Assembly: GCA_946800325.1 (NCBI GenBank)
Contig: OX326959.1
Span: 627,501-691,500, forward strand
Length of the DNA stretch: 64,000 bases
Direction: 5' to 3'
Source of the DNA: Luzula sylvatica
Lineage: Eukaryota > Streptophyta > Magnoliopsida > Poales > Juncaceae
Under the pieces are notes generated by a model, which worked only from the letters and a program-made list of their open reading frames with translations, did no database searches and was not told the DNA's origin. How positions within the stretch are numbered: the first letter of the stretch is position 1; the number at the start of each line of letters is the position of its first letter. The position numbers and the translations under genes were made by a program. This document shows positions 22,932 through 33,737 of this stretch, piece after piece.

Positions 22932-25072
22932 ACAACATAAACAACGAATTAGAAAAAAAAAAAAACATTTTTATGGTAAGTTGCACAATTACTTATTATA
23001 AATTAGATTCTCTCTGCTATTTTTCCAAATTACTTATCATAGAAAAAAAACATTATTATATTATAAATTAGATTAGATTCTCTCCACTATTTTTACAAAT
23101 TTTTCTAACAATGAAGCTGAAACATGTTATGATATTTATAATTTATGATATAATGTTTTTAGCAGATGTTCCCTTTTAATAATGAATCAGCATCAATGTC
23201 ACACAATTACTTATTGTGATTGTTGCATTTATATTTCCAAGTTGGATCCAACACAATTTCATACTAAACAAAAATTGATATACTAGATTTAATTTCCCTT
23301 GTATAAATCACATTACAATATACTGACATGAGTCAAATGTTTTTGATTAATCTAACTACAAGTCACATACTACAATTAAGATGGTCTGATTCTAAATTTG
23401 TAATACTGATTTTGTATAACATTATAAGTGCAAATATATTCATCAAATATATACATACATGTATTTCAGAAGCGATAAATATAATAAAACCTAAACACTC
23501 TCGCCTACTAACCCAGAGATCCGGAGTTCGATTCCGGTCTCATCTTTTCTTGTTGCAGAATTAGATTTTATAATTTCTTCATTTTTCTTAACTTTTTAAT
23601 AAGACAAGTCAATGCAAAATGATATTATCATTTCCAACAAAAACTATAATTTGTGATGTACAATAATGAAAATTGATTTCAAATGCTAATTTCAAGTTAA
23701 AATTACATATTTTCTAATTTCTTTTATGATGAATTAATTGTAATATACTCGTAACCCTTGTGAGAAACACTTGCTTTCTTATCCGCAATGAAAACCGTGA
23801 GCATGAAGAGGCCCTCTTGAGAGACGGCAAAAGAAAGCAATCGAATCTCCTCTTTTTCGTCTTCTTCTCGAAATGAAATGTTAGTAAATCAATAAAAACC
23901 ATGCAAATCAACAAAAAAAATGCTTTAAAAACCGTGCAAAATTACATAAATAAAATAAAATACCCTATCATGCACGAATATGAGGAGTGGATCCGTCCTC
24001 CTCAGCAGCCGCAATGACCAACTTGTCGCCATTTGGACCATCCATTTTCACTTCGTTTTGACACGCAACACCATTGTCTGCACCGGGTCAAACTTCACGC
24101 GGATTAGAATCTTTGTGAGACTCGAGATCGATCACCCGAAATCATCATATATCAACTAGACATTGTGTTTAAAAATAAAGAAAATCTAACCAAAACAACC
24201 GTACACTTTTACTAATTTAACCAATCTAAAATTTCCAACAATCTAAACTAAGAAAAACAACATAATTAAATGAACTAATTACTAAATTAATAGCAAGAGT
24301 CCAAATTTATTCCAAAATAACTATATTACCAAAAACAACATTAATAGACAAAATAGCAATGTTAGCGAAAAAGGTGATTCTATGATAGGAATTATTCTCT
24401 ATTTTTCTGATCAATTACAAGGTAAATAACAATTGTTATCGTCACAAAACAAATTCCATTTATTTGTCAAATTACAAGGTAAATAACAATCATTTATGAA
24501 TTATAATATTAAAAATATTAGGTAAATCCACTAGTCAGTGTCAAATTTTAGTAACTTCTGTTAACTCAAATGGCATATTTGGGAGGTGAAATATAATAAT
24601 ATAATATGTCTATATAATTAGTAATAAAAATATATAATAATATAATTGAATAAAATATAATATAATATTATGATAATAAAATAATTATATATCAATTATG
24701 TGATTTTTTTTAGTAATTTTATTATAATAAAACTATTATATTATACGTATTATTTTCATATAACTTAACTTTGGACAGAATTTTTTTTAGTAATTTTATT
24801 ATAATAAAACTATTATATGATAATAAAATAATGATATGTCCAACGGGTTCGATCGTAGGGTTCATAAATCCTTTGGACAGAATTTTCGTCCAAAGTCTAT
24901 TGAACGCTAATCTTTTGTCCTTCTCTCTCTCTCTCTCCCGCTCCCCTCACTCAAAACTTAACTTAGCTCAGACCCAATTCTTTCTCTCTTGAAATTTCGA
25001 AAGCAATTTTCTCTCTCTCTTGCTCTCTCGCTCTCTTACTCTCTCTCGTTCTCTCCCTCGATCGCTCTCTCG
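22932..25072. other. Spacer with coding-like remnants and tRNA-like B box
   Basis: Two minus-strand stretches look coding: about 24,085-23,968 reads NGVACQNEVKMDGPNGDKL and ends in a stop, and about 23,880-23,730 reads ...LLSFAVSQEGLFMLTVFIAD... They were not recognised and not joined into a gene. At 23,515-23,543 GATCCGGAGTTCGATTCCGG resembles a tRNA T-arm (B box), but no full cloverleaf was found. The remainder is AT-rich. A pyrimidine-rich run at 24,920-25,072 is probably the 5' leader of the next gene. Confidence 0.35.
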
Positions 25073-28000
25073 ATGGCGGCCTCAATGAATTTCCATTTCT
25101 CGTCGGGTGTCGGATCCGTTCCGTGGATGGCCGGCCGCTGTGCCGGTCTTCTTTTCAGGACGGGCACGGCACCGATCCGGGTTGGCTGTAAGGCCGTATT
25201 TACTGTGGTGTCTTTGGGTACGGTTTTCGGCAGGGTGTTTCTGTCCACTACTGTTAGGGGTGCCAGCCAGATACTGGTAGCTCTGACCCGCAAGGTACCC
25301 TCATTTTTGTGGATTTCAAGCTGAAATGAATTGATTTTGTTCTTTCGATTCTAAACTAAAATTGTTAATTGTCACCTTAGATGGATGCAATGACCAACTG
25401 GTCTCTATCTGTCTGCATCAAGATCTTGCCAGATCTGGCGAGAAGGGTACGAAATTATTAAGTTTAAACCTGATACAAATTGATTTTCTTGATTACTTTT
25501 AATTAGATTTATTCGCATACGCAGCTTACCGGATTTGCATGTGACGTGGCCGTAGCGTTATTTCCCTTGACGTCCACACGCATCTCCGAGGCCTTCCACG
25601 TGGTAAGTTTTTTTTCTCTTTTTTCCATTTTTTATTGGAATAATTTACAATTAAAGTTGTTTTTCTTTTTCTGGTATAACTTTAAAGAAGCTTTGAAGTT
25701 CAATTTTGTGTAATATAGTAACGTATTAATGATATAGAATGAGGAAATTATTTGATGGATTTGTAAGGATCCAATAAGAGAAAATTAAATTGTCTTTGGA
25801 GAATTATTAAGAAAGAGAAGGTCTTTTTAGAAAAACTATATTCTTTTTACTGGATCATATAGAAATTGGATCCAATAATAGATTTTGAGTTGGATTGGCA
25901 GAGTTTCTATCTTAATTTTATTAAATACTACTAATGTAATTTTATTCCTGATTTGCAAGGTGGACAGAATCGACGGTGTCTCAAGGCTGCTGATGTCTTT
26001 GGAGCCGACAATGCCCCAGCTGGCAGTGCCGGAGGTCACGGTGCTCGAGCCGGCAGTGCCGGTACCGGAGCCGGAGCTGGCACGGGAGGTACTCGTCGCT
26101 GCACTGCCGGTACCGGAGCTGGAGCTGGCACTGGCGGTACTCGTTGCTGCACTGCCGGAACCGGAGCCGGAGCTGGCGCTGGCGGTACTTGCTGCTGCAC
26201 TGCCGGTACCGGAGCCGGAGCTGGAGGTGGCGGTACTTGGTGCTGCACTTCCGGTACCGGAGCCGGAGCCGGAGGTGGCCGTGCTCGAGCCGGCCGTGCT
26301 CGAGCCGGTAGTGCCGGTACCGGAGCCGGAGACGGAGGTGGCCATGCTCGAGCCGGCAGTGCCGGTGCTGCATCCTACCGTGCTCGAGAGAGCGGAGCCG
26401 GAGCCCGAGCCCGAGCCGGCGGTACTCCTTGTGACAGTGCCGGTGCTGGATCCTACCGTGCTGGAGACCGCGGAGCCGGAGCCGGAGCCCGAGCCGGAGG
26501 TACTCGTTGCGTCAGGGCCTGTGCCGATGCCTGCTGAGCTCGTTGCGTCAGGGCCTGTGCCGATGCCTTCTGAGCTCGTTGCGTCGGGGCCTGTGCCGAT
26601 GCCTGCTGAGCTCGTTGCGTCAGGGCCTGTGCCGATGCCTTCTGAGCTCGGTTCTGCTGTGGCGGAGCCTGGGGTGCTGTGCGAGCTATTCGGGCGAGTG
26701 TGTTCCTTGAGGAGCTCAATCGAACTTCAAAAGCATACTGAGGTAAATTGTTATTTCTGTGAAATATTTAACGTTCAAATTTGTGAATCTTAACCAATAC
26801 AAATAGCGGAGCTGGTGCTGGTACTGACCCGTTTCGAATTTGTGAATTTTAAACTTAGCATTTATTATTTGTATATCTTCAGATAATAATTTCGAATTTG
26901 TGAATTTTAAACTTAGCATTTATTATTTGTATTTCTTCAGATCATAATTTCGAATTTGTGAATTTAAACTTAGCATTTATTATTTGTATTTCTTCAGATC
27001 ATAATTTCGAATTTGTGAATTTAAACTTAGCATTTATTATTTGTATTTCTTCAGATCATAGTGGTAATCATGAAAAGGGCAGTAACGCCAAACGGAATGG
27101 TGCAGCTATTTGCCTGTCTCGGCTTGCAATTGCCGCTGATAGAGGCCGAAAGATATCACTGCTTTGCAAGAGACTACACCATTCCTGACCTCATCCACAT
27201 GGTTACTTATCTCATCATATCATCATTATTTCACTAATCACTTTTTTATTCAAAATATCCTTTTTTTATTTCCTTAGATCCGACAATACGAAAACGACCA
27301 CTTCAGGGTCGACCCGCCTCGCCGAGACCCTCCAGCCCAGGACCTGCCTGACCGAGACCCACCTGCCCAGGACCTGCCTGCCCGAGACCCACCTGACCGA
27401 GACCCACCTGTCCGAGACCCACCTGCCCGAGACCCACCTGACCGAGACCCACCTGTCCGAGACCCACCTGCCCGAGACCCACCTGCCCGGGACACTTCAC
27501 CACCGCCTCCACCTCCTACCCGGGACGCTTCACCACCGCCTCCACCTCCTACCCGGGACGCTTCACCACCACCGCCTCCACCTCCTACCCGGGACGCTTC
27601 ACCACCGCCTCCACCTCCTACCCGGGACGCTTCACCACCGCCTCCACCTCCTACCCGGGACGCTTCACCACCGCCTCCACCTCCTACCCGGGACGCTTCA
27701 CCACCACCGCCTCCACCTCCTACCCGGGACGCTTCACCACCGCCTCCACCTCCTACCCGGGACGCTTCACCACCGCCTCCACCTCCTACCCGGGACGCTT
27801 CACCACCGCCTCCACCTCCTACCCGGGACGCTTCACCACCGCCTCCACCTCCTACCCGGGATGATACCACACCATCGCCACCACCTCCTGCCCAGCAGGA
27901 CTCCACACCGCCGTCACCTCCTGCCATGCATGACGCACCACCGCCACCTCCTGGCCGACAGGTGGGGACCTCCAGACGGGCCTTGGCTCCTCGATTGGCG

Positions 28001-28441
28001 TCGTCTTCTCAGGAGGCAGTGGCTCCCCGCCATGTGGGGACCACTCGACTGGCCCCAGTTCCTCGGCCCGGTCCGTCTCCGCCCGGTCCGTCTCGGCCCG
28101 GTCCGTCTCAGTCCGATCCATCGTATTTCGTCCTGCACATTGCGGGCATTCCGCCTTGGTGGACGGATGGGACAGTGATGGACTTGTTCCGGCGGTTCGG
28201 CACACTTGAGGCAGTGGTACATTTGCTTTTATAAATTTTACAATTTACTACAAAATGGGTTTTCTCAAAAAAAAAATGATTTATGTTGTTAATGGTTTAG
28301 GTCATTAGGACGGGCAAGTTGCCATACGGGTTCCTGACCATGCCGAATGAGGTGGCGGCGAACCGGTGTATTCAGGAAATGCATAACCTTCGGTTTCGGG
28401 GTGGCTTCAAATTATCTGTGAAGCCGAAACGCCTTGATTAG
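25073..28441 (+). CDS. RRM protein with long Pro-rich minisatellite-encoded regions, about 790 aa, seven exons
   Basis: Proposed exons: 25073-25294, 25381-25446, 25525-25602, 25960-26742, 27055-27201, 27278-28216, 28301-28441. Every exon length is a multiple of three and every junction is GT-AG in phase 0, which strongly supports one gene. The C-terminus is a single RNA-recognition motif split by the last intron: YFVLHIAGIPPWWTDGTVMD (RNP2 region), then VIRTGKLPYGFLTMPNEVAA (RNP1 region), ending KPKRLD. Exon 4 encodes a Val/Pro/Glu repeat (VPVPEPELEVAV-like units) and four copies of VASGPVPMPAEL. Exon 6 encodes RDPPA repeats and about ten copies of a TRDASPPPPPP unit. Exon 5 (IIVVIMKRAVTPNGMVQLFA...) is not recognised. 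An in-frame ATG at 24,989 would add 28 Ser/Leu-rich residues; the ATG at 25,073 was preferred because the region before it is a CT-repeat leader. RNA binding is inferred from the RRM; the role is unknown. Confidence 0.65.
25960..26742 (+). repeat. In-frame coding minisatellites (Val-Pro-Glu units; 36-bp units)
   Basis: The first part is a diverged GC-rich repeat around CCGGTACCGGAGCCGGAG, read as VPVPEPE. At 26,505-26,650 a 36-bp unit encoding VASGPVPMPAEL (alternately PSEL) is repeated four times with little change. GC content is far above the surroundings. Confidence 0.85.
26832..27054 (+). repeat. 57-58-bp tandem repeat carrying an intron 3' splice site
   Basis: Four tandem copies start at 26,832, 26,890, 26,948 and 27,005, each running from TTTCGAATTTGTGAATTT to a pyrimidine-rich TTTGTATTTCTTCAG followed by ATCATA or ATAATA. 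The fourth copy provides the acceptor of the RRM gene's fifth exon; the first three are decoy acceptors in the same intron. Confidence 0.9.
27505..27870 (+). repeat. 33-36-bp coding minisatellite (TRDASPPPPPP units)
   Basis: About ten near-identical copies of CCTACCCGGGACGCTTCACC plus ACCGCCTCCACCT are present. Two units carry an extra CAC, so lengths alternate between 33 and 36 bp and the frame is kept. They are preceded at 27,340-27,490 by a 15-bp CGAGACCCACCTGCC repeat (RDPPA). Confidence 0.9.
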
Positions 28442-29967
28442 CTTCTTTTTTTTTGTGTTTTTTTTTTGTTTTTTATTTTTGCTTTTTTATTTTGGCTTTT
28501 GCTTTTTGTTTTTTCTGAACTTATTTGGTTTATAATTGCTGTGTGCATTTATTTGCACTAACATTGACGCATTAATTAAAACCATAAACTATTAGACTGG
28601 AAGTGTGTGTTAATTTAATTTATTTCCATCTGTTTTCATACAAAATATCAAAATATCATGCTTGTCCCTTACAATGTATGTGGTTCTCGTATAATTTATC
28701 TCTAGCATAACTTACTATATAACAATAAACATGTTTATTTTGACTTTAATTTATCTCTAGCATAAAGTAGTTAATTAAAACATACATATTATTGTATGTG
28801 CTTCTCGTATAATTTGTACTTGCTTGAACAAAAACAATGATTTGCCCAAGAAAGGAGTGAGCAATTTCTCTTGATTGAAGTTATATATATACATATTTAT
28901 GTTTAGTATATACTTAATCACGAGTTTGTGGAGAGGTATTTGAATTCTCATATGCTAAACATAATATTAATAGTTTATTTTACATATTGCTAATCAATTT
29001 ACAAAAAAATGCTTTTAAAATAAGTAATTGTGTGCAGAAAATATCATTTTTGACTCGCATCCGGTTCATTTGAAAATATAAAATATTGGAGAGAATCTAA
29101 TTAATAATATTTTGGGAAAACACCTAGTTCATTTGTATCTTCTATGATTTGAAAAATTTGTCATAAAATATTGAAAATAATTTGATTATGATAAAAAATT
29201 GAAAATCAATAAAAAAAAGTGTTATTATGGGGAGGGAAAACTATCCACATTTTTTATTTGCAAATAGTGAAAAGTATAAGGTCAAAACCAAATGAAAATA
29301 TCCATGAAGTACTTATTTAAAAATATAAAATAAAATAGGGTGTTTATGAAAATGTGGAGTATAACTAGAAATGTAGAATTATAATGAAAAGGGCTAATTG
29401 GTAACTTGGCACATACGCCACCCCACCCAGCCCAAACCCTTCTTCTTTCTTCTCTCTCTCCTCTCTTCACTTCCCACTCTGCCCCTTCTCCAAAATTCAA
29501 TCTCTAGTTCTACACCTCTGCTTCTTCCTCGCGCCTCTCGCCGCTTCAACCTCCCCTTAAGGCTCGTACCCTCTCTTGTTTCGTTTTATTTGCCCTTCTG
29601 GTTTCGATTTTTGAGCTGGATTTCAATTTGCTCAAAAAAATTAGGGTTTTGCAATTTTGATTTCTGTCTTTCAGCTTAAATTGAATGCCCTGCATGTTTT
29701 TATGCGTCCAATATTTCTTCCTTTTCGTTTTTTTTATGAATAATCTGTTAAACGATGGTTTGATTTTGAGTTATATTACTATTTATTTAATGAAATTTCG
29801 ATTGGGAAACGAGTAAAGAGCTATTTGTGCACACATCGTTTCCTTCCTTACCTTTTGTTTATAGATCGATTGGCATTTATCTTTACTCATATATCAAAAT
29901 TCGTATGTAGAGCTACTCGTGCAGCATTGCAATAAAGATCGAAATTTCAAAATTTAAATCGATAAAT
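28442..29967. other. Spacer and probable NAC gene leader
   Basis: A T-rich run directly follows the RRM gene stop (likely its 3' untranslated end). AT-rich DNA follows without open frames. From about 29,430 a CT-rich stretch (CTTCTTTCTTCTCTCTCTCC) resembles a plant 5' leader and probably belongs to the NAC gene. Confidence 0.45.
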
Positions 29968-31377
29968 ATGGCGATTAAATCATCACTCCCCCCTGGATTC
30001 AGATTCCATCCAACAGACAATGAATTAGTATTATATTATCTCAAGCGCAAAATCATGCGAAAGCCCCTCCATTTCGAAGCTGTTTCCGAAATCGATCTTT
30101 ACAAACACGCCCCTTGGGAACTCCCTGGTAAATTAATTTACACATTACCCCATCAAAAACTCCTAAACATATTCTAACCCCCCTTTTTTGTAGAAAAATC
30201 GTGTTTACATACAAGAGATAGGGTTTGGTATTTCTTCAGTCCAAGAGATCGAAAATACACAAACGGGCAAAGAGCGAACCGTGCAACGAGTCATGGATTT
30301 TGGAAAACCACTGGAAATGATCGACCCATAATTCATGAAAATCGTACTGTCGGTATGAAGAAAACCCTAATTTTTCACAAAGGGAAAGCTCCCAAAGGGG
30401 AGAGGACCGATTGGGTCATGTATGAGTACCGTCTCGAAGATTCTCATTTGGCTTCTTCTGGCTTTCAACTGGTACGACTTTTTTTTTGTAATTTTGTGAT
30501 AATGTAGGGACTTTTTTGTAAATTTGTAATATTTGGTTGGTTTAGGATGCATATGTGGTGGTGAAGATATTTCATAAAAGCGGGCCGGGTCCGAAATCGG
30601 GGGAGCAATACGGAGCTCCATTTAACGAGGAAGAATGGGACCAAGATTTTGGTGACTTCACCATTGCTGCATTTAATGCCAAACATAATAATAATAATAA
30701 CAATAATAATAACAATAATAATAATGACATTAACATTAATAATAATAATATGTATGGTGATGATCATGAGAAGAATATTATTGATAATGGTAAAAATGAG
30801 AATATCAATGAAAATCCTACTTTGCAATCGACTCTTAACTTGTTCAATTCGGAGCCAACTCCCTGCCAACAAGTTGGTACCGGTACAGGAATCGGTACCG
30901 GTACTGATATGGATGATGGAGTGCTTTTGGAGGAATTGGTATGTGTCGAATATTATAGTGTTTTTATATGATTGATTATGTCGTAAATAGTAAATACTAA
31001 CGATTACATTGATTGCTGGGCAGATTGGCGATTCGGTCCGTCCAATGGAAGAAAATTACGAAAATGCCCCTTGTGATGATGATGTCGGAATCGGAGAGGG
31101 AATATTTGAAGACCTTGAGGATTCATGTGACGAAACAGGGGCAAAATTGGAAGGGAAATTTTGTTGTTCTAATAATAGTAATGATGATGATGGTGAAGAC
31201 GAAGAGGATTTGAGTCCTACAAGTAACGATAACATGGCAATGGAGGTGGAAAATGAAAGATTTATGGAGCTTAATGATTTTCTATTTGCTTCGGGATTCG
31301 GGCTATACGGATCGTCCATGTCAATTGACTCTTTTGCCCCTATTGCTTCGCAACATTATTCTCCTTGTTACAGATAA
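29968..31377 (+). CDS. NAC-domain transcription factor, 394 aa, four exons
   Basis: Exons: 29968-30127, 30194-30471, 30546-30938, 31024-31377; all junctions are GT-AG and the phases agree. NAC proteins are plant-specific transcription factors that bind DNA as dimers. Subdomains are seen in order: A ([20 protein letters not shown]), B ([17 protein letters not shown]), C ([20 protein letters not shown] then [17 protein letters not shown]), D ([20 protein letters not shown] then [11 protein letters not shown]) and E ([20 protein letters not shown]). The C-terminal half is acidic, as expected for an activation region, with an Asn run of about 12 encoded by an AAT/AAC repeat at about 30,686 and Asp/Glu-rich stretches. 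No membrane helix is visible at the C-terminus, so it is probably a soluble nuclear protein. It lies 0.6 kb from the end of P450 A; a role in regulating the cluster is only a guess. Confidence 0.93.
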
Positions 31378-31784
31378 AATGCTCCACCCCTAAAAATTAG
31401 GTAAATTTTTTTGGGTTTCATTTTTACGTTGAGTATATATTTACTTGAATGCATTTTGAAAGTGTTTGATTTTTGTCGCAGAGATGGATGGTGAGGAGGG
31501 GAATTTTGGAAACGAGAGGGTGTTTAGTGCAAAATTGACCAATTCTTTTTTGTAGCCAACTTGTAGTAGTCTTAGTGTTCCATTCTGGTTATATGGTAGT
31601 ATGTTCTTGATACGCCATACTTGGTCGAAATATGGATGAAAAAAATGTTGTACAAATAAAAGCTCATCTTCATTCATTCCATTTTTTTTCAGAGAGAGAA
31701 ATAACCCACGCATCAATTTAGAGAGAGAAAGATTGTGAAAATAGGGCATTTATTTGTTTAGGCCCAATACAAATTTGCCTTATT

Positions 31785-31787
<3 letters not shown>

Positions 31788-31848
<61 letters not shown>
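31788..31848 (+). repeat. (GA)n microsatellite
   Basis: About 30 uninterrupted GA dinucleotides lie between the NAC gene and P450 A. The flanking sequence is partly duplicated: a TTTAGAGAGA...GGGCATTTATTTG block occurs on both sides. Confidence 0.98.
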
Positions 31849-31851
<3 letters not shown>

Positions 31852-31986
31852 ACATCAATTTAGAGAGATAGAGTGAAAATAGGGCATTTATTTGCTTAGG
31901 ATACAATACATGCTTCATACAATTTAGGTACTCCCAAAATGCATGCAAGACATTTAACATTTATTATTCATTACTCTTCTCCATTA

Positions 31987-33737
31987 TTAATGAACTGGAG
32001 AGGAAGGTGCACGACGCAAAACTGGCACCAAGTGGAGCGGATTCTTTCTAACCGGCGCCGCACCGGGGGCCTCGGACATATCCATATCTTCAGGATTAAT
32101 GCCACCTGGCATTTCCCAATCGAAATAATACAGCAAACACGAAACGGCCATCAAAATATTCGCCACGCCAAATCCTAATCCAGGACACATCCTCCTCCCC
32201 GCCCCGAACGGCAAGTACTCGTAGTTCGTCCCTTTGTAATCAACATTGTTGCTTTCGAACCTCTCCGGCTTGAACACGTTAGGATCTTCCCAGTATTGCG
32301 GGTCCCGCATTATCGAGTACGCGTTGACCAACATGCGTGATCCTGCCGGCACGGTGTATCCTTGGATCTTGCACGTCTCTTGGCAAACTCGCGGCATTAG
32401 GATGGGGGCAATTGGGTGCATTCTTAGGGTTTCTTTCACGACCAAGTGGAGATACTCGAGCTTGCCAATATCGAGCTCATGTAGGTTGTTTTCGTTACCT
32501 TCTAGAACTTTCCGGACCTCCACTTGCGCCTTTTTCATCACTCGCGGGTTTCTTACTAGCTCTGCCATCACCCATTCCGACCCCGATGATGACGTCTCTG
32601 TTCCTCCCACAAACGCATCCTGTTTCGATATTTTTTGAAAAATATATATCAATATGTTATGACATGATAAGTTAATATAATTAACATACTATAATGGCAG
32701 CGCGGATATTATCCATCGATAATGGCACTTCTAGTCCGCCGTGCTCCTTGAGCCTGAGTAAAACATCGAGCAAGTCCTCCTTTTCGGCATCGACCTTGCC
32801 GGTCATCTTTGCGTGTTCCTCCACTATCTCATCAAACATGCCATCAAGTTGAGTTCTCAATTTCCCTAACTTTGGCCTGTTATATTAGAGAATTAATTTC
32901 AATAACTTCATTAATTAAAAGGTATTAATAATAATAATAATTTTATGAAACCTGAGTCCACTGAGCACACTAAGGAACTTGATAGAAGGGTAGAAGTCTG
33001 CGACAGTGAACCCGGTCACGCCAGCTAACACTTGCGTTATGAGCACCATGAATTGATCCGCGTTTTTTATCGGCAATCTTCCAAACGCGGTTCTCATCAA
33101 AATTGTACTGGTCAGTCTATTGAGATGACCGCGTACGTTCACGCCGGATACTCGATCGCAAGTTTTTGCCGCCTCGACCAAATCTCTTATCATCTTGTCA
33201 TTCTCCTCTTGGCGGGTTAGCGAGAAGGACTTGACCCGTTTCGGGCTCAAGAGCTCCATTATGAAGAGCTTGCGTAGTTGCTTGTAGTACGGCCCGTATG
33301 GAGAGAACACCAGATCAGAACAATCATACCTATTATTATTTAAATAATTATGTAAATAATTATACTGATTGATGAAATTATGTGTATCTTTACATGAGGA
33401 TTTGACCAAAAAGGATGCTAGGACGAAATGCGAAGTTGAGATCTTGCGTCTTGAGCACTTCTTCAGCGGATTCTCGTGAAGATGTCACGATGAAATCGAT
33501 CTGACCGAGTCGCAAGTACATAACGGGTCCATGAGCCTGAGAGAGTTTCTGCACAACCAGATGGGGATACTCGCCTCGCATTTGATGCAAGTTGCCTATA
33601 ATCGGCAGTCTAGGTGGGCTTGGAGGGAGGTTTTCTAGGGTTTTGTTCTTTTTAGGGTTTACGAGGGCTTTTAGAGAGATTAGAATGAGGCATAACGAGA
33701 AGGCGTAGAAAAGGAGAGATGAGAGTTCGAGCTCCAT
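31987..33737 (-). CDS. Cytochrome P450 A, CYP71-like, 513 aa, four exons
   Basis: Exons on the minus strand: 33737-33394, 33329-32952, 32876-32690, 32619-31987, with consistent phases. It is predicted to be an ER-anchored haem monooxygenase. An N-terminal membrane helix (LLFYAFSLCLILISL) is followed by a hinge LPPSPPRLPIIGN, with Ser replacing the usual Gly of PPGP. The I-helix oxygen-binding motif is GGTETS, the K-helix is KETLRMHP (ExxR), the meander motif is FKPERF, and the haem-binding loop is FGAGRRMCPG with the Cys ligand. The length and all signatures are those of an intact enzyme. Two introns (within the LM codon after FGQI, and after SGL) are additional to the one just before the I-helix that is usual in this family, and both are shared with P450 B. 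Probable TATA box: GCATAAATAC at 33,795-33,804. The substrate is unknown; a terpenoid is likely from context. Confidence 0.92.

Noticed and set aside
23490..23545. Possible tRNA gene around GTTCGATTCC
   Set aside because: A T-arm-like piece without a matching D-arm or acceptor stem at the right distance.
25836..26373. Ser/Thr/Gly-rich minus-strand frames in the Val-Pro-Glu repeat
   Set aside because: These are shadows of a GC-rich repeat in which most frames stay open. No splice or domain support.
27274..27927. Long Gly-rich minus-strand open frame opposite the RRM gene
   Set aside because: It is the reverse reading of the TRDASPPPPPP minisatellite. The plus strand joins in frame with flanking exons and ends in a real RRM.
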